From Bacteroidetes bacterium 43-93 (lineage in GTDB: Bacteria; Bacteroidota; Bacteroidia; Chitinophagales; Chitinophagaceae), in the NCBI GenBank assembly GCA_001897855.1, contig MKUO01000004.1, positions 62,001 to 126,000 on the forward strand: a DNA stretch of 64,000 nucleotides, given 5' to 3'. Below the pieces are notes generated by a model, which had not been told where the DNA came from, searched no databases, and saw only the letters and a program-made list of their open reading frames with translations. Position 1 is the first letter of the stretch. The number at the start of each line of letters is the position of its first letter. Positions 15,351-23,846 of this stretch are shown here, piece by piece. Position numbers and translations under genes: made by a program.

Positions 15351-16283
15351 ATGAACAATAAACTCAGGACAGCATTATATTTTTTTAGTGGCGCAGCAAT
15401 TGCGGCTGTAACCATCACCACGCTTGCATTCAGGGATGGCAGTAAAAATGATGGGGCGGTTGACGTAAAAGAAGATGGTAAGATACAATACCGATGGTAT
15501 CAGCCTGAAATGCCTAAGACCCTGAGCTTTGCAGGAGAACGTGTGCCGCTGGAAAGATGGGATGTGCGTGAACGGCTGGAACGTGAAATGATCATTAACT
15601 ACTACATGCACGGCACTACCTTATATATACTAAAGCTAAAGTCGCGCTACTTTCCTATGATAGAGCAGAAGCTAAAAGCGAATGGTGTACCTGACGATTT
15701 TAAATATCTGTGCGTTGCTGAGAGTGCCTTGCAACACCAGACATCTGCTGTTGGTGCAGCAAGCTTTTGGCAGTTTATGAAAGATACCGGCCCGAGGTAT
15801 GGATTAGAAATAAATGATGACGTGGATGAACGCTATAACGTGAAGAAAGCAACAGATGCTGCTTGTATGTATTTTAAAGAAGCTTACGGTAAGTTCCTGA
15901 GCTGGACGGCTGCTGCAGCGTCCTACAATTGCGGACAGGCTGGGTATAGTAGGCAGGCTGATTACCAGGGTAAGAGCAATTATTATGATCTTGCCTTCCC
16001 TGAAGAGACCAACCGATATATATACCGCATACTGGCACTAAAGGTGTTACTGAGCGAGCCTCATAAATATGGCTATATTTTGCAGAACAGCGAAGAATAT
16101 AAGCCCATTAAAACGCGCATACTTACCATCGATACTACTATACATAACCTCGCAGCATTTGCGCAGGATAACGGTAGCAGCTACAAAATGCTGAAACTTT
16201 TGAATCCGTGGATGCGCTCTCATTCGTTGCCTGTAAAGAAAGGAAAGACCTACGAAATTGAGCTTCCTTACGATAATCAGTAA
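15351..16283 (+). CDS. Lytic transglycosylase (MltD-like, SLT domain)
   Basis: Start set at the ATG 15351 (MNNKLRTALYFFSG); the frame is open from 15330. An N-terminal signal anchor (about 5-25) places it in the periplasm. The SLT domain carries catalytic Glu124 in CVAESALQHQ, the GAASFWQFM motif and the ASYNCGQAGYSRQ segment. The C-terminal part (TIHNLAAFAQDNG...NPWMRSHSLPVKKGKTYEIELP) matches a LysM-like peptidoglycan-binding unit. It cleaves murein to 1,6-anhydro products. A penicillin-acylase-family gene follows 54 bp downstream, possibly in the same transcript. Confidence 0.9.
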   Translation: MNNKLRTALYFFSGAAIAAVTITTLAFRDGSKNDGAVDVKEDGKIQYRWYQPEMPKTLSFAGERVPLERWDVRERLEREMIINYYMHGTTLYILKLKSRYFPMIEQKLKANGVPDDFKYLCVAESALQHQTSAVGAASFWQFMKDTGPRYGLEINDDVDERYNVKKATDAACMYFKEAYGKFLSWTAAAASYNCGQAGYSRQADYQGKSNYYDLAFPEETNRYIYRILALKVLLSEPHKYGYILQNSEEYKPIKTRILTIDTTIHNLAAFAQDNGSSYKMLKLLNPWMRSHSLPVKKGKTYEIELPYDNQ

Positions 16284-16337
16284 GCGTATTGATTTATTGA
16301 GGGCGATTTGTTAGCTTAGTAGAGAAATCTTTTTCTC

Positions 16338-18731
16338 TTGCGTAAGCTCCTCGCCATACTGTTCCTCGCCCTGACGGCTGCAATTGTGTACCTGCTGAAT
16401 ATGCCATTGATGGGGGGTAAGGTGCCGGCATTTGGTAAGTTATTAGATCCGGTAAATGGATGTTGGGTGAGCGCAGAGCCAGTCAATAAAAGCTTCGACC
16501 TTAATTTAGATATCCCCGGGTTGCAGGGCCCTGTATCTGTGTACTACGATGATAGGATGGTTGCCCATATCAAAGCAGCTAACGATCATGACCTGTATAT
16601 GGTACAAGGTTATGTACATGCCAATTTCCGCCTATGGCAAATGGACCTGCAAACACGTGCAGCAGGTGGCAGGGTCAGCGAGATATTGGGCGATAAAGCA
16701 CTGAAGTTTGACCGTACCCAAAGAAGAAAGGGAATGGTGTATGGTGCAGAGCAATCGTTGAAGGAAATGGAAGCAGACCCGCGAAGCAAACAAATGCTCG
16801 ATGCTTATACGGCAGGTATCAATACGTACATCCATCAACTTAAATTCAGGGATTACCCGCTGGAATATAAACTGATTGGTTTCAAACCTGAGGACTGGAC
16901 CAATATAAAAAGTGCATTACTGCTGAAGTATATGGCTGATGACCTCACGGGTTATACAGAAGACCTGCCGCTTACTGTGTTGCGAGATGCATTATCTCCC
17001 AATGTCTTCCAAACATTGTATCCTGAAAGATTGCAGGGTAGTAACACCGTAATACCCTCTGACAGCGTGCCACAAACTGCAAGCCTAAAAATGCCAGTCG
17101 CTCCTGCAGATAGTATTGCATGGGCACACCTGGAGCCTGTAGATTTTGAAACACCTGACAATGAAGGTAAGGGCAGTAATAACTGGGCATTGAGCGGCAG
17201 CAGAACAAGATCGGGCGCACCGATATTATGTAATGATCCCCACCTGGGCCTTAATTTACCATCGCTATGGTACGAAGTGCAGCTGGAAGCGCCTGGCATC
17301 AATGTATATGGTGTATCCCTACCGGGAGCACCGGGTGTGGTAATAGGCTTTAACGATCATATATCATGGGGCTTTACCAATAACTATAGAGATGTAAAAG
17401 ATTTTTATGCTATCAAACCAGCATCACCCCATACCTATTGGTTTAATGGTAAGGAGGTTGCTTATACTGATAGGATTGAGAAGATAGGCATTAAGGGCAA
17501 AGCTGATTATTTAGATACAGTACATTATACTATTCACGGCCCGCTTATTTACGAAGATCGTTTTCATGGGCCGGATGGGTTGAAGAAACCCCTTGCATTA
17601 ACATGGATGGCACATAGGCCAAGCAATGAATTGCTTGCTTTGTACCTGCTCAACAGGAGCACGAACTATGATGAATATGTAAATGCCATACATCAATTCC
17701 TGTGCCCTGCACAGAATATGATCTATGCAGATAAGGAAGGAAATATAGCTTTGTGGGGACAAGGGCAATTCGTTGATAAGTGGAAAGAGCAAGGACGCTA
17801 TGTAATGAACGGCACAGACAGCAGTACATTATGGGGGCAATTGATACCGGTTGCTGAAAACCCACATTCGCTAAACCCATCGCAAGGTTACCTTGCTTCC
17901 GCTAATCAAACAGTTACGGACTCTACCTATCCTTATTGGTACAACGGCTATTTCTACGAATTCAGGGCATGGCGCATCAATCAAGTATTGAGAGGTACAC
18001 ACTATGCAACCGTGGAAGATATGTTTGCCCTGCAAAATGATGTATATTCTGTACTGGCTGCCAATGTTTTGCCCATCATGCTTACACATCTTAATGTTGC
18101 TGCAATATCTGACAGGGAACGTGCCTACCTGCAATACCTGGCTGGGTGGGATTATAAATTGAGTGCCGAAAGTATTGGTGCTACCGTATTTCAAATATGG
18201 TGGACCAATTTCTATAACCTGCTATGGCAACGTGTAATAAAAGGCCTGCCGGAACAATTAATGCCATCGCCCGAGCGTACGATGCAGTTGATGAAGCAGG
18301 ACGACCCTATATTAGGTAATATGGATGAGCTGTTGGTTGCGAGTTTAAAGAACAGTGTGGACTCACTGAATAAACTAAAGAGGCTGAATAAACTGGAATG
18401 GTATCATGCCAAGAATACATCTGTAAATCACCTTGCCAAGCAGCTGACCGCATTTAGCTATACAGATCTGAAAATAGGAGGGTGGGGTAATACGGTGAAT
18501 GCAGCGAAAGGGAATCATGGGCCATCATGGCGTATGGTAGTGCAGATGGGTAAGGATATAGAAGCCTATGGTGTGTACCCCGGTGGACAATCGGGCAACC
18601 CCGGTAGTCCCTACTATGCAACCTACCTTGATAAATGGGTAAAGGGTGAATATTACAGGCTGAACTTTACGCCTGCAGGGAAAGCGCCTGAACATGTAAA
18701 GTATAGCTGGAACTTAAACCCCGGAAAGTAA
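16338..18731 (+). CDS. Penicillin acylase family protein (Ntn hydrolase precursor)
   Basis: 797 residues. The start is a TTG at 16338: an in-frame TAG lies at 16320, no ATG intervenes, and this start gives a proper N-terminal membrane segment (LLAILFLALTAAIVYLL). The alpha chain (about 50-275) precedes the autocatalytic cleavage site at Ser280 in GKGSNNWAL, the nucleophile. Beta-chain features include NDPHLGLNLPSLWYEV and GAPGVVIGFNDHISWGFTN. The family hydrolyses amide bonds of beta-lactams, acyl-homoserine lactones or other N-acyl compounds; the substrate is unknown here. Confidence 0.92.
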   Translation: MRKLLAILFLALTAAIVYLLNMPLMGGKVPAFGKLLDPVNGCWVSAEPVNKSFDLNLDIPGLQGPVSVYYDDRMVAHIKAANDHDLYMVQGYVHANFRLWQMDLQTRAAGGRVSEILGDKALKFDRTQRRKGMVYGAEQSLKEMEADPRSKQMLDAYTAGINTYIHQLKFRDYPLEYKLIGFKPEDWTNIKSALLLKYMADDLTGYTEDLPLTVLRDALSPNVFQTLYPERLQGSNTVIPSDSVPQTASLKMPVAPADSIAWAHLEPVDFETPDNEGKGSNNWALSGSRTRSGAPILCNDPHLGLNLPSLWYEVQLEAPGINVYGVSLPGAPGVVIGFNDHISWGFTNNYRDVKDFYAIKPASPHTYWFNGKEVAYTDRIEKIGIKGKADYLDTVHYTIHGPLIYEDRFHGPDGLKKPLALTWMAHRPSNELLALYLLNRSTNYDEYVNAIHQFLCPAQNMIYADKEGNIALWGQGQFVDKWKEQGRYVMNGTDSSTLWGQLIPVAENPHSLNPSQGYLASANQTVTDSTYPYWYNGYFYEFRAWRINQVLRGTHYATVEDMFALQNDVYSVLAANVLPIMLTHLNVAAISDRERAYLQYLAGWDYKLSAESIGATVFQIWWTNFYNLLWQRVIKGLPEQLMPSPERTMQLMKQDDPILGNMDELLVASLKNSVDSLNKLKRLNKLEWYHAKNTSVNHLAKQLTAFSYTDLKIGGWGNTVNAAKGNHGPSWRMVVQMGKDIEAYGVYPGGQSGNPGSPYYATYLDKWVKGEYYRLNFTPAGKAPEHVKYSWNLNPGK

Positions 18732-18732
18732 A

Positions 18733-19083
18733 ATGAAATTATTGTTATCCATATTTTCGATATCGGTGCTTGCGGGCATTGCCACATGGTTCTTCCCGTG
18801 GTGGATGATTGCAGTTTGTGCTTTTATCATACCCGTACTCCTGAACCTTGGGGCCGGTAAAGGATTTGTATCAGGTGCTTTGGGCATCATGCTTTTATGG
18901 TTGGTAGTAATACTCATGCGTGATATTCCTAACCAACATATACTATCTTCTAAAATGGCAACTATAATTTTAGGTTCGCCTAATTATACTGTCTTTATTC
19001 TTATAACAATTGTTTTAGGAGGCTTGATAGGCGGGCTTTCCGGGCTAACCGCGGGATTGATGAATCGCGCATTCAGAAAATAG
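18733..19083 (+). CDS. Small integral membrane protein
   Basis: 116 residues with three or four hydrophobic helices (about 3-17, 20-39, 45-62 and 79-107), the last one Gly/Ala-rich (GGLIGGLSGLTAGL). No soluble domain. It starts one base after the penicillin-acylase stop codon, so the two are probably translated together. No known family recognised. Confidence 0.65.
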   Translation: MKLLLSIFSISVLAGIATWFFPWWMIAVCAFIIPVLLNLGAGKGFVSGALGIMLLWLVVILMRDIPNQHILSSKMATIILGSPNYTVFILITIVLGGLIGGLSGLTAGLMNRAFRK

Positions 19084-19101
19084 TTTTTGATGATTTTATA
19101 G

Positions 19102-19109
19102 TATTTTTG
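19102..19109 (+). promoter_or_regulatory. Candidate -7 box of the CDF gene
   Basis: TATTTTTG matches the Bacteroidota -7 consensus TAnnTTTG and lies 8 bp before the ATG at 19118. This predicts a very short or absent 5' leader. There is no clear -33 TTG at standard spacing. Confidence 0.35.
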
Positions 19110-19117
19110 GCTTTCTT

Positions 19118-20089
19118 ATGCCAATAAAGCTGCAACGTAATATCGCCCTTCTTTCTGTTGTTTTATTTATTGGTAAACTGGTAGCCTGGTATCTCACCCA
19201 TTCGGTAACCATCCTTACAGATGCGTTAGAAAGTACGGTAAATGTAATTGCAGGCTTTATTGGATTATACAGCATTATACTGGCCGCCCGTCCGCGAGAC
19301 AAAAACCACCCTTATGGCCATGGCAAGGCAGAGTTTGTATCATCAGCAGTAGAAGGTTCTCTGATATTTATAGCCGGGCTGATGATCATCTACGAAGCAG
19401 TAGATAAATTATTGCACCCCGAAGAGCTGCATAAATTAGATGTAGGTATTTATATAACGGTAGCAACAGGTATCATCAATTATTTTGTGGGTGCCTATGC
19501 AGTGAAGCAGGGTAAAAAGAACCGTTCGTTGATCATAGAATCGGCGGGTACCCATCTTAAATCAGATGCCTATTCCACATTTGCTATAGTGGTAGGGTTG
19601 GTGCTCATCATCTTTACCAAGCAGGCATGGCTGGATAGTGTGGTGGCTATGATATTCTCTGTAGTGATTATGGTGACCGGCTACAAAGTAGTAAGGAGAT
19701 CGCTGGCTGGCATTATGGACGAGGCCGACGAGAAAGTACTGGAAGAGGTAATAGCAACCTTAAATAAATATCGCAAACCACAATGGATAGACCTGCACAA
19801 CCTGCGCGTGATACAATACGGGGATGTGCTGCATATAGATACCCATATGACGCTGCCCTGGTACTACACAGTACGTGACGCAGAAAAAGAGATACACGCC
19901 CTGGAAGACCTTGCAAGACAACATTATGGCGATAAAGTAGAACTGTTCATACATATAGATGGTTGTATGCCTTATCAATGCAAGCTGTGTAGTGTTGACC
20001 CCTGCGATGTAAGGCAGGAGCCTCTGAAGCAATTACAAACCTGGACCTTAGAGAACGTGCTGTTAGATAGCAAACACGGGAAGGAGTAA
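19118..20089 (+). CDS. Cation diffusion facilitator (zinc/manganese-type exporter)
   Basis: 323 residues. Six-helix CDF core (about 8-205), with the TM2 metal-site pattern TDALESTVNVIAG, the loop DKNHPYGHGKAEF and TM5 SAGTHLKSDAYS. The cytoplasmic ferredoxin-like domain follows (about 210-295). An unusual C-terminal cluster C-x5-C-x2-C-x4-C (CMPYQCKLCSVDPC) after the domain could bind metal. It exports divalent cations in exchange for protons. The CDF stop codon is one base from the mirrored repeat structure at 20091. Confidence 0.92.
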   Translation: MPIKLQRNIALLSVVLFIGKLVAWYLTHSVTILTDALESTVNVIAGFIGLYSIILAARPRDKNHPYGHGKAEFVSSAVEGSLIFIAGLMIIYEAVDKLLHPEELHKLDVGIYITVATGIINYFVGAYAVKQGKKNRSLIIESAGTHLKSDAYSTFAIVVGLVLIIFTKQAWLDSVVAMIFSVVIMVTGYKVVRRSLAGIMDEADEKVLEEVIATLNKYRKPQWIDLHNLRVIQYGDVLHIDTHMTLPWYYTVRDAEKEIHALEDLARQHYGDKVELFIHIDGCMPYQCKLCSVDPCDVRQEPLKQLQTWTLENVLLDSKHGKE

Positions 20090-20090
20090 C

Positions 20091-20248
20091 GTCCACGACT
20101 GTCCAAGGTGTCCATGGTTTCTTTTTCGTGGACAGTTGGACAGTTTTGCTCCAGTTGCTCCAGCGCTCCATTAATATTAATTGGAGCAGTGGAGCAAGAT
20201 GAGCTGTCCCACGTTGTCCCATATTCTCCCGGTGGGACAGTGGGACAC
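20091..20248. repeat. Left composite array A-B-C (GTCCA, GCTCCA, GTCCCA blocks)
   Basis: Block A: GTCCA at 20091, 20101, 20110 and inverted TGGAC at 20129, 20137. Block B: GCTCCA at 20148, 20157, 20165 and inverted TGGAGC at 20182, 20190. Block C: GTCCCA at 20206, 20216 and inverted TGGGAC at 20233, 20241. Every block is forward copies followed by inverted copies, 8-10 bp apart, so each can fold on itself (for example ACTGTCCAA with TTGGACAGT). Confidence 0.9.
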
Positions 20249-20261
20249 TTAATTAATTAAC

Positions 20262-20570
20262 TCAATCCAATTCAATAATCTCTTTTACAATACCTTCTCC
20301 TATTTGTAATGGGCCATTATTGTATAAAATGAATGGCATTCCTAATGCAATTTTATTTTTGATCAGAGAGAAAAAAGTAATAATAATCTTTGCTTCTGCT
20401 GATTCACCAGCACAGTTCTTTTTCTTTATCTAGGAGTCTGTTGGTAAACATGGTATCTCACCCTTAAGCATCATTGGATAGAAGTCAAGTGAAACAACAA
20501 TATGACTTCTATGTTTCAGTAGTTCATAGGTGATATTATTCCTTGATTTGAATACTACAATATACTTATC
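20262..20570 (-). pseudogene. EF-Tu C-terminal-like gene remnant
   Basis: One minus-strand frame reads as plausible protein from GAT at 20568-20570 to the TGA at 20262-20264, interrupted by one internal TAG. The upper part gives KYIVVFKSRNN and LDFYPMMLKGEIPCLP. The lower part gives CAGESAEAKIIITF, KIALGMPFILYNNG and IGEGIVKEIIELD. The pattern G-M-P-F-x-L-x-x-x-G...I-G-x-G-x-V resembles the end of EF-Tu domain III and small Bacteroidota proteins related to it. No start codon survives (an in-frame TGA is directly upstream). It lies exactly between the two composite arrays. Confidence 0.55.
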
Positions 20571-20583
20571 TCAATTTTTATTA

Positions 20584-20812
20584 CTGTCCCATTTGTCCCA
20601 CTGTCCCACAATAGAAAATATGGGACACCCGGGACACTATGGGACAATATAACTATCAGTAATAATACTAAACTGATATTCCTTCTTTTGCTCCATTGCT
20701 CCATCCGGGAGCATGTGGAGCATTGGAGCAGAGTGGAGCAAACTCATACTGTCCAACTGTCCATGCTGTCCAAGGATAAAATAACCTGGACACTTTGGAC
20801 ACTCGTGGACAA
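20584..20812. repeat. Right composite array C'-B'-A' (mirror order of the left array)
   Basis: Block C': GTCCCA at 20586, 20595, 20603; inverted GGGAC at 20622, 20631, 20641. Block B': GCTCCA at 20690, 20698; inverted GGAGC at 20708, 20717, 20725, 20735. Block A': GTCCA at 20751, 20759, 20768; inverted TGGAC at 20787, 20796, 20806. The order is the reverse of the left array, so the whole 722-bp stretch is a modular inverted repeat. It stops two bases before the rnhA stop codon. Confidence 0.9.
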
Positions 20813-20813
20813 A

Positions 20814-21278
20814 TCAATTTCCGCTTTCATAGCCGGTATCTACCAGCCATTTGCCGCTATCCGCCGCTGCGGTAGCTAACTGGTCGCAACGGTTGTTCAT
20901 CGGGTTATCGGCATGGCCTTTTACCCATACAAATTTTATGCGATGTTTATTATGATACTTTAGGTATTGTTGCCACAGATCTACGTTCTTTTTATCCTTG
21001 AAGCCTTTTTTCACCCAGCCAAATACCCAGCCCTTTTCCACTGAATTGACTACGTATGATGAGTCGCTGTATATAACAACGTCCAGCCCCTCGCGGGTAA
21101 GGCTTTGCAATGCCACCACAACTGCCATTAGTTCCATCCTGTTGTTGGTAGTAAGCCTAAAGCCCTGCGAAAACTCCTTTACAGTCTGTCCCCATTGCAT
21201 CACAATACCATATCCGCCCGGCCCGGGGTTACCTCTTGCTGCACCGTCTGTGTAAATAATTAATTGTTGTTGCGACAT
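20814..21278 (-). CDS. rnhA: Ribonuclease HI
   Basis: 154 residues, the normal length of bacterial RNase HI. Active-site carboxylates D11 (YTDGAARGNPGPGG), E49 (NNRMELMAV), D72 (YSDSSYV) and D132 (NRCDQLA), and the helper His in VKGHADNPMNN, are all present. The basic protrusion is moderate (KKGFKDKKN). It degrades RNA in RNA-DNA hybrids. Its 3' end abuts the right composite array. Divergent from mqnA. Confidence 0.95.
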   Translation of the reverse strand: MSQQQLIIYTDGAARGNPGPGGYGIVMQWGQTVKEFSQGFRLTTNNRMELMAVVVALQSLTREGLDVVIYSDSSYVVNSVEKGWVFGWVKKGFKDKKNVDLWQQYLKYHNKHRIKFVWVKGHADNPMNNRCDQLATAAADSGKWLVDTGYESGN

Positions 21279-21319
21279 GAATTCGTTGGCTTCTCCTATC
21301 TTTACGGCCTAAAAATAGA

Positions 21320-22063
21320 GTGTTGAGCGTCAAAATAAAAGTTGCAGCAGTAAGTTATTTGAATACCAAACCTTTATTGTATGGTATTGAGCGTAGTGAA
21401 GTGATGAATGACATGGAATTGCTGCTCGATTATCCTGCTAACCTGGCGAAGGATCTGAAGGATGGAATCATTGATATGGCTTTGCTACCCGTTGCTGCCA
21501 TGCCGGGCATACCCGGTGCGCACATAGTTTCTGATTACGGCATTGCTGCCGATGGCAATGTGGCATCTGTGTGCATCTTTAGCATGGTACCTATAGAAGA
21601 AGTAGAGGCGGTGTATCTAGATTACCAATCGCGCACATCGGTACGTTTGGCGCAATTGCTATTAGAACGTCACTGGAAAAAGAAGGTGGTATTCAAACAA
21701 GCTCCTGAAAACTATATTGAATATATCAACGGTACTACAGCCGGTGTTATCATTGGAGACCGCGCATTGAAGCAACTCACCAATTTTGAATACATATACG
21801 ATCTTGCCGCAGAGTGGAAAAAGATGACAGGATTGCCATTTATTTTCGCTGCATGGATCGCTAATAAAGAATTGCCGCAATCGTTCAAAGACGCATTTAA
21901 TAAGGCAAACGCTGAGGGATTAAAGCATATAGATGAAGTAGTTGCTGAGAATCCTTTCCCATACTACGATCTGAAAACATATTACACTGAAAATATCCAT
22001 TACCTGCTGGACGACAACAAAAAGAAGGGACTGCAAACATTTCTTGAAATGATAGCCGAATAG
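21320..22063 (+). CDS. mqnA: Chorismate dehydratase MqnA (futalosine menaquinone pathway)
   Basis: 247 residues. The N-terminal motif VAAVSYLNTKPLLYGI and the conserved block LLPVAAMPGIPGAHIVSDYGIAADG are diagnostic of MqnA, a periplasmic-binding-protein fold recruited to dehydrate chorismate to 3-enolpyruvoyl benzoate. No ATG is available: the start is GTG at 21320 or TTG at 21323. Both lack an AG-rich ribosome site, as usual in this phylum. Its presence implies menaquinone synthesis by the futalosine route; other mqn genes are not in view. Confidence 0.92.
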   Translation: MLSVKIKVAAVSYLNTKPLLYGIERSEVMNDMELLLDYPANLAKDLKDGIIDMALLPVAAMPGIPGAHIVSDYGIAADGNVASVCIFSMVPIEEVEAVYLDYQSRTSVRLAQLLLERHWKKKVVFKQAPENYIEYINGTTAGVIIGDRALKQLTNFEYIYDLAAEWKKMTGLPFIFAAWIANKELPQSFKDAFNKANAEGLKHIDEVVAENPFPYYDLKTYYTENIHYLLDDNKKKGLQTFLEMIAE

Positions 22064-22097
22064 TTTTAGGCAATAGTGGAATGACGGTTATTCGGTC

Positions 22098-22105
22098 TAT
22101 CTTTG
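22098..22105 (+). promoter_or_regulatory. Candidate -7 box of the HMG-CoA-lyase-like gene
   Basis: TATCTTTG is an exact match to TAnnTTTG, 20 bp upstream of the ATG at 22126. The -33 element is not obvious. Confidence 0.4.
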
Positions 22106-22125
22106 AGCCCTCATATTAGTGTTTT

Positions 22126-22980
22126 ATGCAAAAAGGTATTACGCTTATAGAATGTCCGCGGGACGCCATGCAGGGGTGGAAGCATTTTATCCCTACAGAA
22201 CGCAAGGTGGAGTATCTGAATGCGTTACTGAAAGTAGGCTTTGATGTGCTCGATTTTGGTTCATTCGTATCTGCAAAAGCCATTCCGCAACTGGCGGATA
22301 CCAAAGATGTGATACCACAACTGCAACTCAACGATAAAACAAAACTGCTGGCTATCATTGCCAATACACGTGGCGCCGAAGATGCAGTGGTATATGATGA
22401 GATACATTACCTGGGCTTTCCTTTTTCTATTTCAGAAACCTTCCAGTTAAGAAATACAAATAAAACCATAGCCGAGTCATTGAAGCAGGTAGAAGAGATT
22501 CAGAACTTGTGTGTGGCTAAGAACAAAGAACTGGTGATCTATATATCTATGGGTTTTGGTAATCCATACGGCGATGAATACAATGCAGAAACTGCCATCA
22601 AATGGGTAGGCAAGCTATCCGGTATGGGTATCAAAACCATCGCTATGGCAGATACGGTAGGCGTTGCTAAGCCCGAAACGATAGAATATATTTACAAGCA
22701 CCTGGTGCCTGAATTTACGGATGTAAACATAGGTGCGCATTTTCACAGTACTGCAGATACATGGGAAGAGAAGATACAAACCGCCTACAACAATGGCTGC
22801 CTGCGTTTTGACAGTGCGATGAAAGGTATAGGTGGATGCCCTATGGCAGAAGATGAGCTGGTAGGTAATATCGCTACAGAGAACATCGTTAACTGGGCTG
22901 CCCGCAAGAACATACCATTGCAACTGGATATGGAAGCCTTCGACAAAGCCTGGCAAATGGCAGCAGGAATATTTATCTGA
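22126..22980 (+). CDS. Hydroxymethylglutaryl-CoA lyase-like enzyme
   Basis: 284 residues, TIM-barrel of the HMGL-like/DRE-TIM family. R12-D13 near the N-terminus (ECPRDAMQG) and the metal-ligand HxH in [10 protein letters not shown] are present, with the Gly-rich Cys loop [19 protein letters not shown] near 250, which is specific to HMG-CoA lyases. The reaction is cleavage of HMG-CoA to acetoacetate and acetyl-CoA, the last step of leucine degradation. Somewhat shorter than the usual 300 residues. Precedes panB by 46 bp; the close spacing may not reflect a shared pathway. Confidence 0.9.
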   Translation: MQKGITLIECPRDAMQGWKHFIPTERKVEYLNALLKVGFDVLDFGSFVSAKAIPQLADTKDVIPQLQLNDKTKLLAIIANTRGAEDAVVYDEIHYLGFPFSISETFQLRNTNKTIAESLKQVEEIQNLCVAKNKELVIYISMGFGNPYGDEYNAETAIKWVGKLSGMGIKTIAMADTVGVAKPETIEYIYKHLVPEFTDVNIGAHFHSTADTWEEKIQTAYNNGCLRFDSAMKGIGGCPMAEDELVGNIATENIVNWAARKNIPLQLDMEAFDKAWQMAAGIFI

Positions 22981-22989
22981 TACTAATTA

Positions 22990-22997
22990 TAACTTTG
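22990..22997 (+). promoter_or_regulatory. Candidate -7 box of panB
   Basis: TAACTTTG matches TAnnTTTG, 29 bp before the panB ATG. It suggests that panB-yggS is transcribed from its own promoter. Confidence 0.4.
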
Positions 22998-23026
22998 CAT
23001 TTCCATCTCCTCTAAAAAATAAGATC

Positions 23027-23842
23027 ATGTCTGTACACAAAGAGATCACCAAGGTAACTACCAATACCTTGCAGAAAATGAAGCAGAAAGGAGAAAAGAT
23101 ATCCATGCTTACTGCTTATGATTTTTCTATGGCAAGAATATTTGATGATGCAGGCATTGATGTATTGCTGGTAGGCGATAGCGCATCCAATGTAATGGCC
23201 GGTCATGAAACTACCTTGCCTATAACGCTCGACCAGATGATATACCATGCGCAGAGCGTGGTAAGGGCTATCAACAGGTGTCTTGTAGTGGTGGATATGC
23301 CTTTTGGTACCTACCAGGGTAATAGTAAAGAGGCGCTCAGCTCAGCTATCAGGATCATGAAAGAGACCGGTGCACATGCTATAAAACTGGAGGGCGGTGA
23401 AGAAGTAGTAGAGTCCGTTAAGCGTATTGTAAGTGCAGGTGTACCTGTCATGGGCCACCTTGGTTTAACACCACAGTCGATCTATAAATTTGGCACCTAT
23501 GTAGTACGTGCGCGCGAAGAAGAGGAAGCTGAGCAATTAGTACAAAATGCTCACCTGCTGGAACAGGCAGGCTGCTTTGCAATAGTGCTTGAAAAGATAC
23601 CTGCCGCATTAGGCAAACGTGTGGCTGAAGCTGTGAAAATACCTATCATAGGTATTGGCGCCGGTATGCATGTAGATGGACAAGTGTTGGTGATGCACGA
23701 TATGCTTGGCATCAATAAAGATTTTTCGCCAAGGTTCCTGCGTCGCTACCTGAATCTGTATGATGATATTAAAGGAGCTACCGAGCGATATATATCAGAT
23801 GTAAAAAACCAGGATTTTCCTAACGAGCAAGAACAATACTAA
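23027..23842 (+). CDS. panB: 3-methyl-2-oxobutanoate hydroxymethyltransferase
   Basis: 271 residues, normal for PanB. Family motifs are [30 protein letters not shown] with metal-binding Asp, [17 protein letters not shown], the catalytic Glu region in LEGGEEVV, and GIGAG followed by [12 protein letters not shown]. It transfers a hydroxymethyl group from methylene-THF to ketoisovalerate, the first step of pantothenate/CoA synthesis. Four bases separate it from yggS. Confidence 0.96.
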   Translation: MSVHKEITKVTTNTLQKMKQKGEKISMLTAYDFSMARIFDDAGIDVLLVGDSASNVMAGHETTLPITLDQMIYHAQSVVRAINRCLVVVDMPFGTYQGNSKEALSSAIRIMKETGAHAIKLEGGEEVVESVKRIVSAGVPVMGHLGLTPQSIYKFGTYVVRAREEEEAEQLVQNAHLLEQAGCFAIVLEKIPAALGKRVAEAVKIPIIGIGAGMHVDGQVLVMHDMLGINKDFSPRFLRRYLNLYDDIKGATERYISDVKNQDFPNEQEQY

Positions 23843-23846
23843 GCGC

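Noticed and set aside
20091-20812. CRISPR array
   Set aside because: Units are 5-6 bp with 8-10 bp periodicity and occur in both orientations, unlike direct repeats of 24-40 bp with unique spacers; no cas genes.
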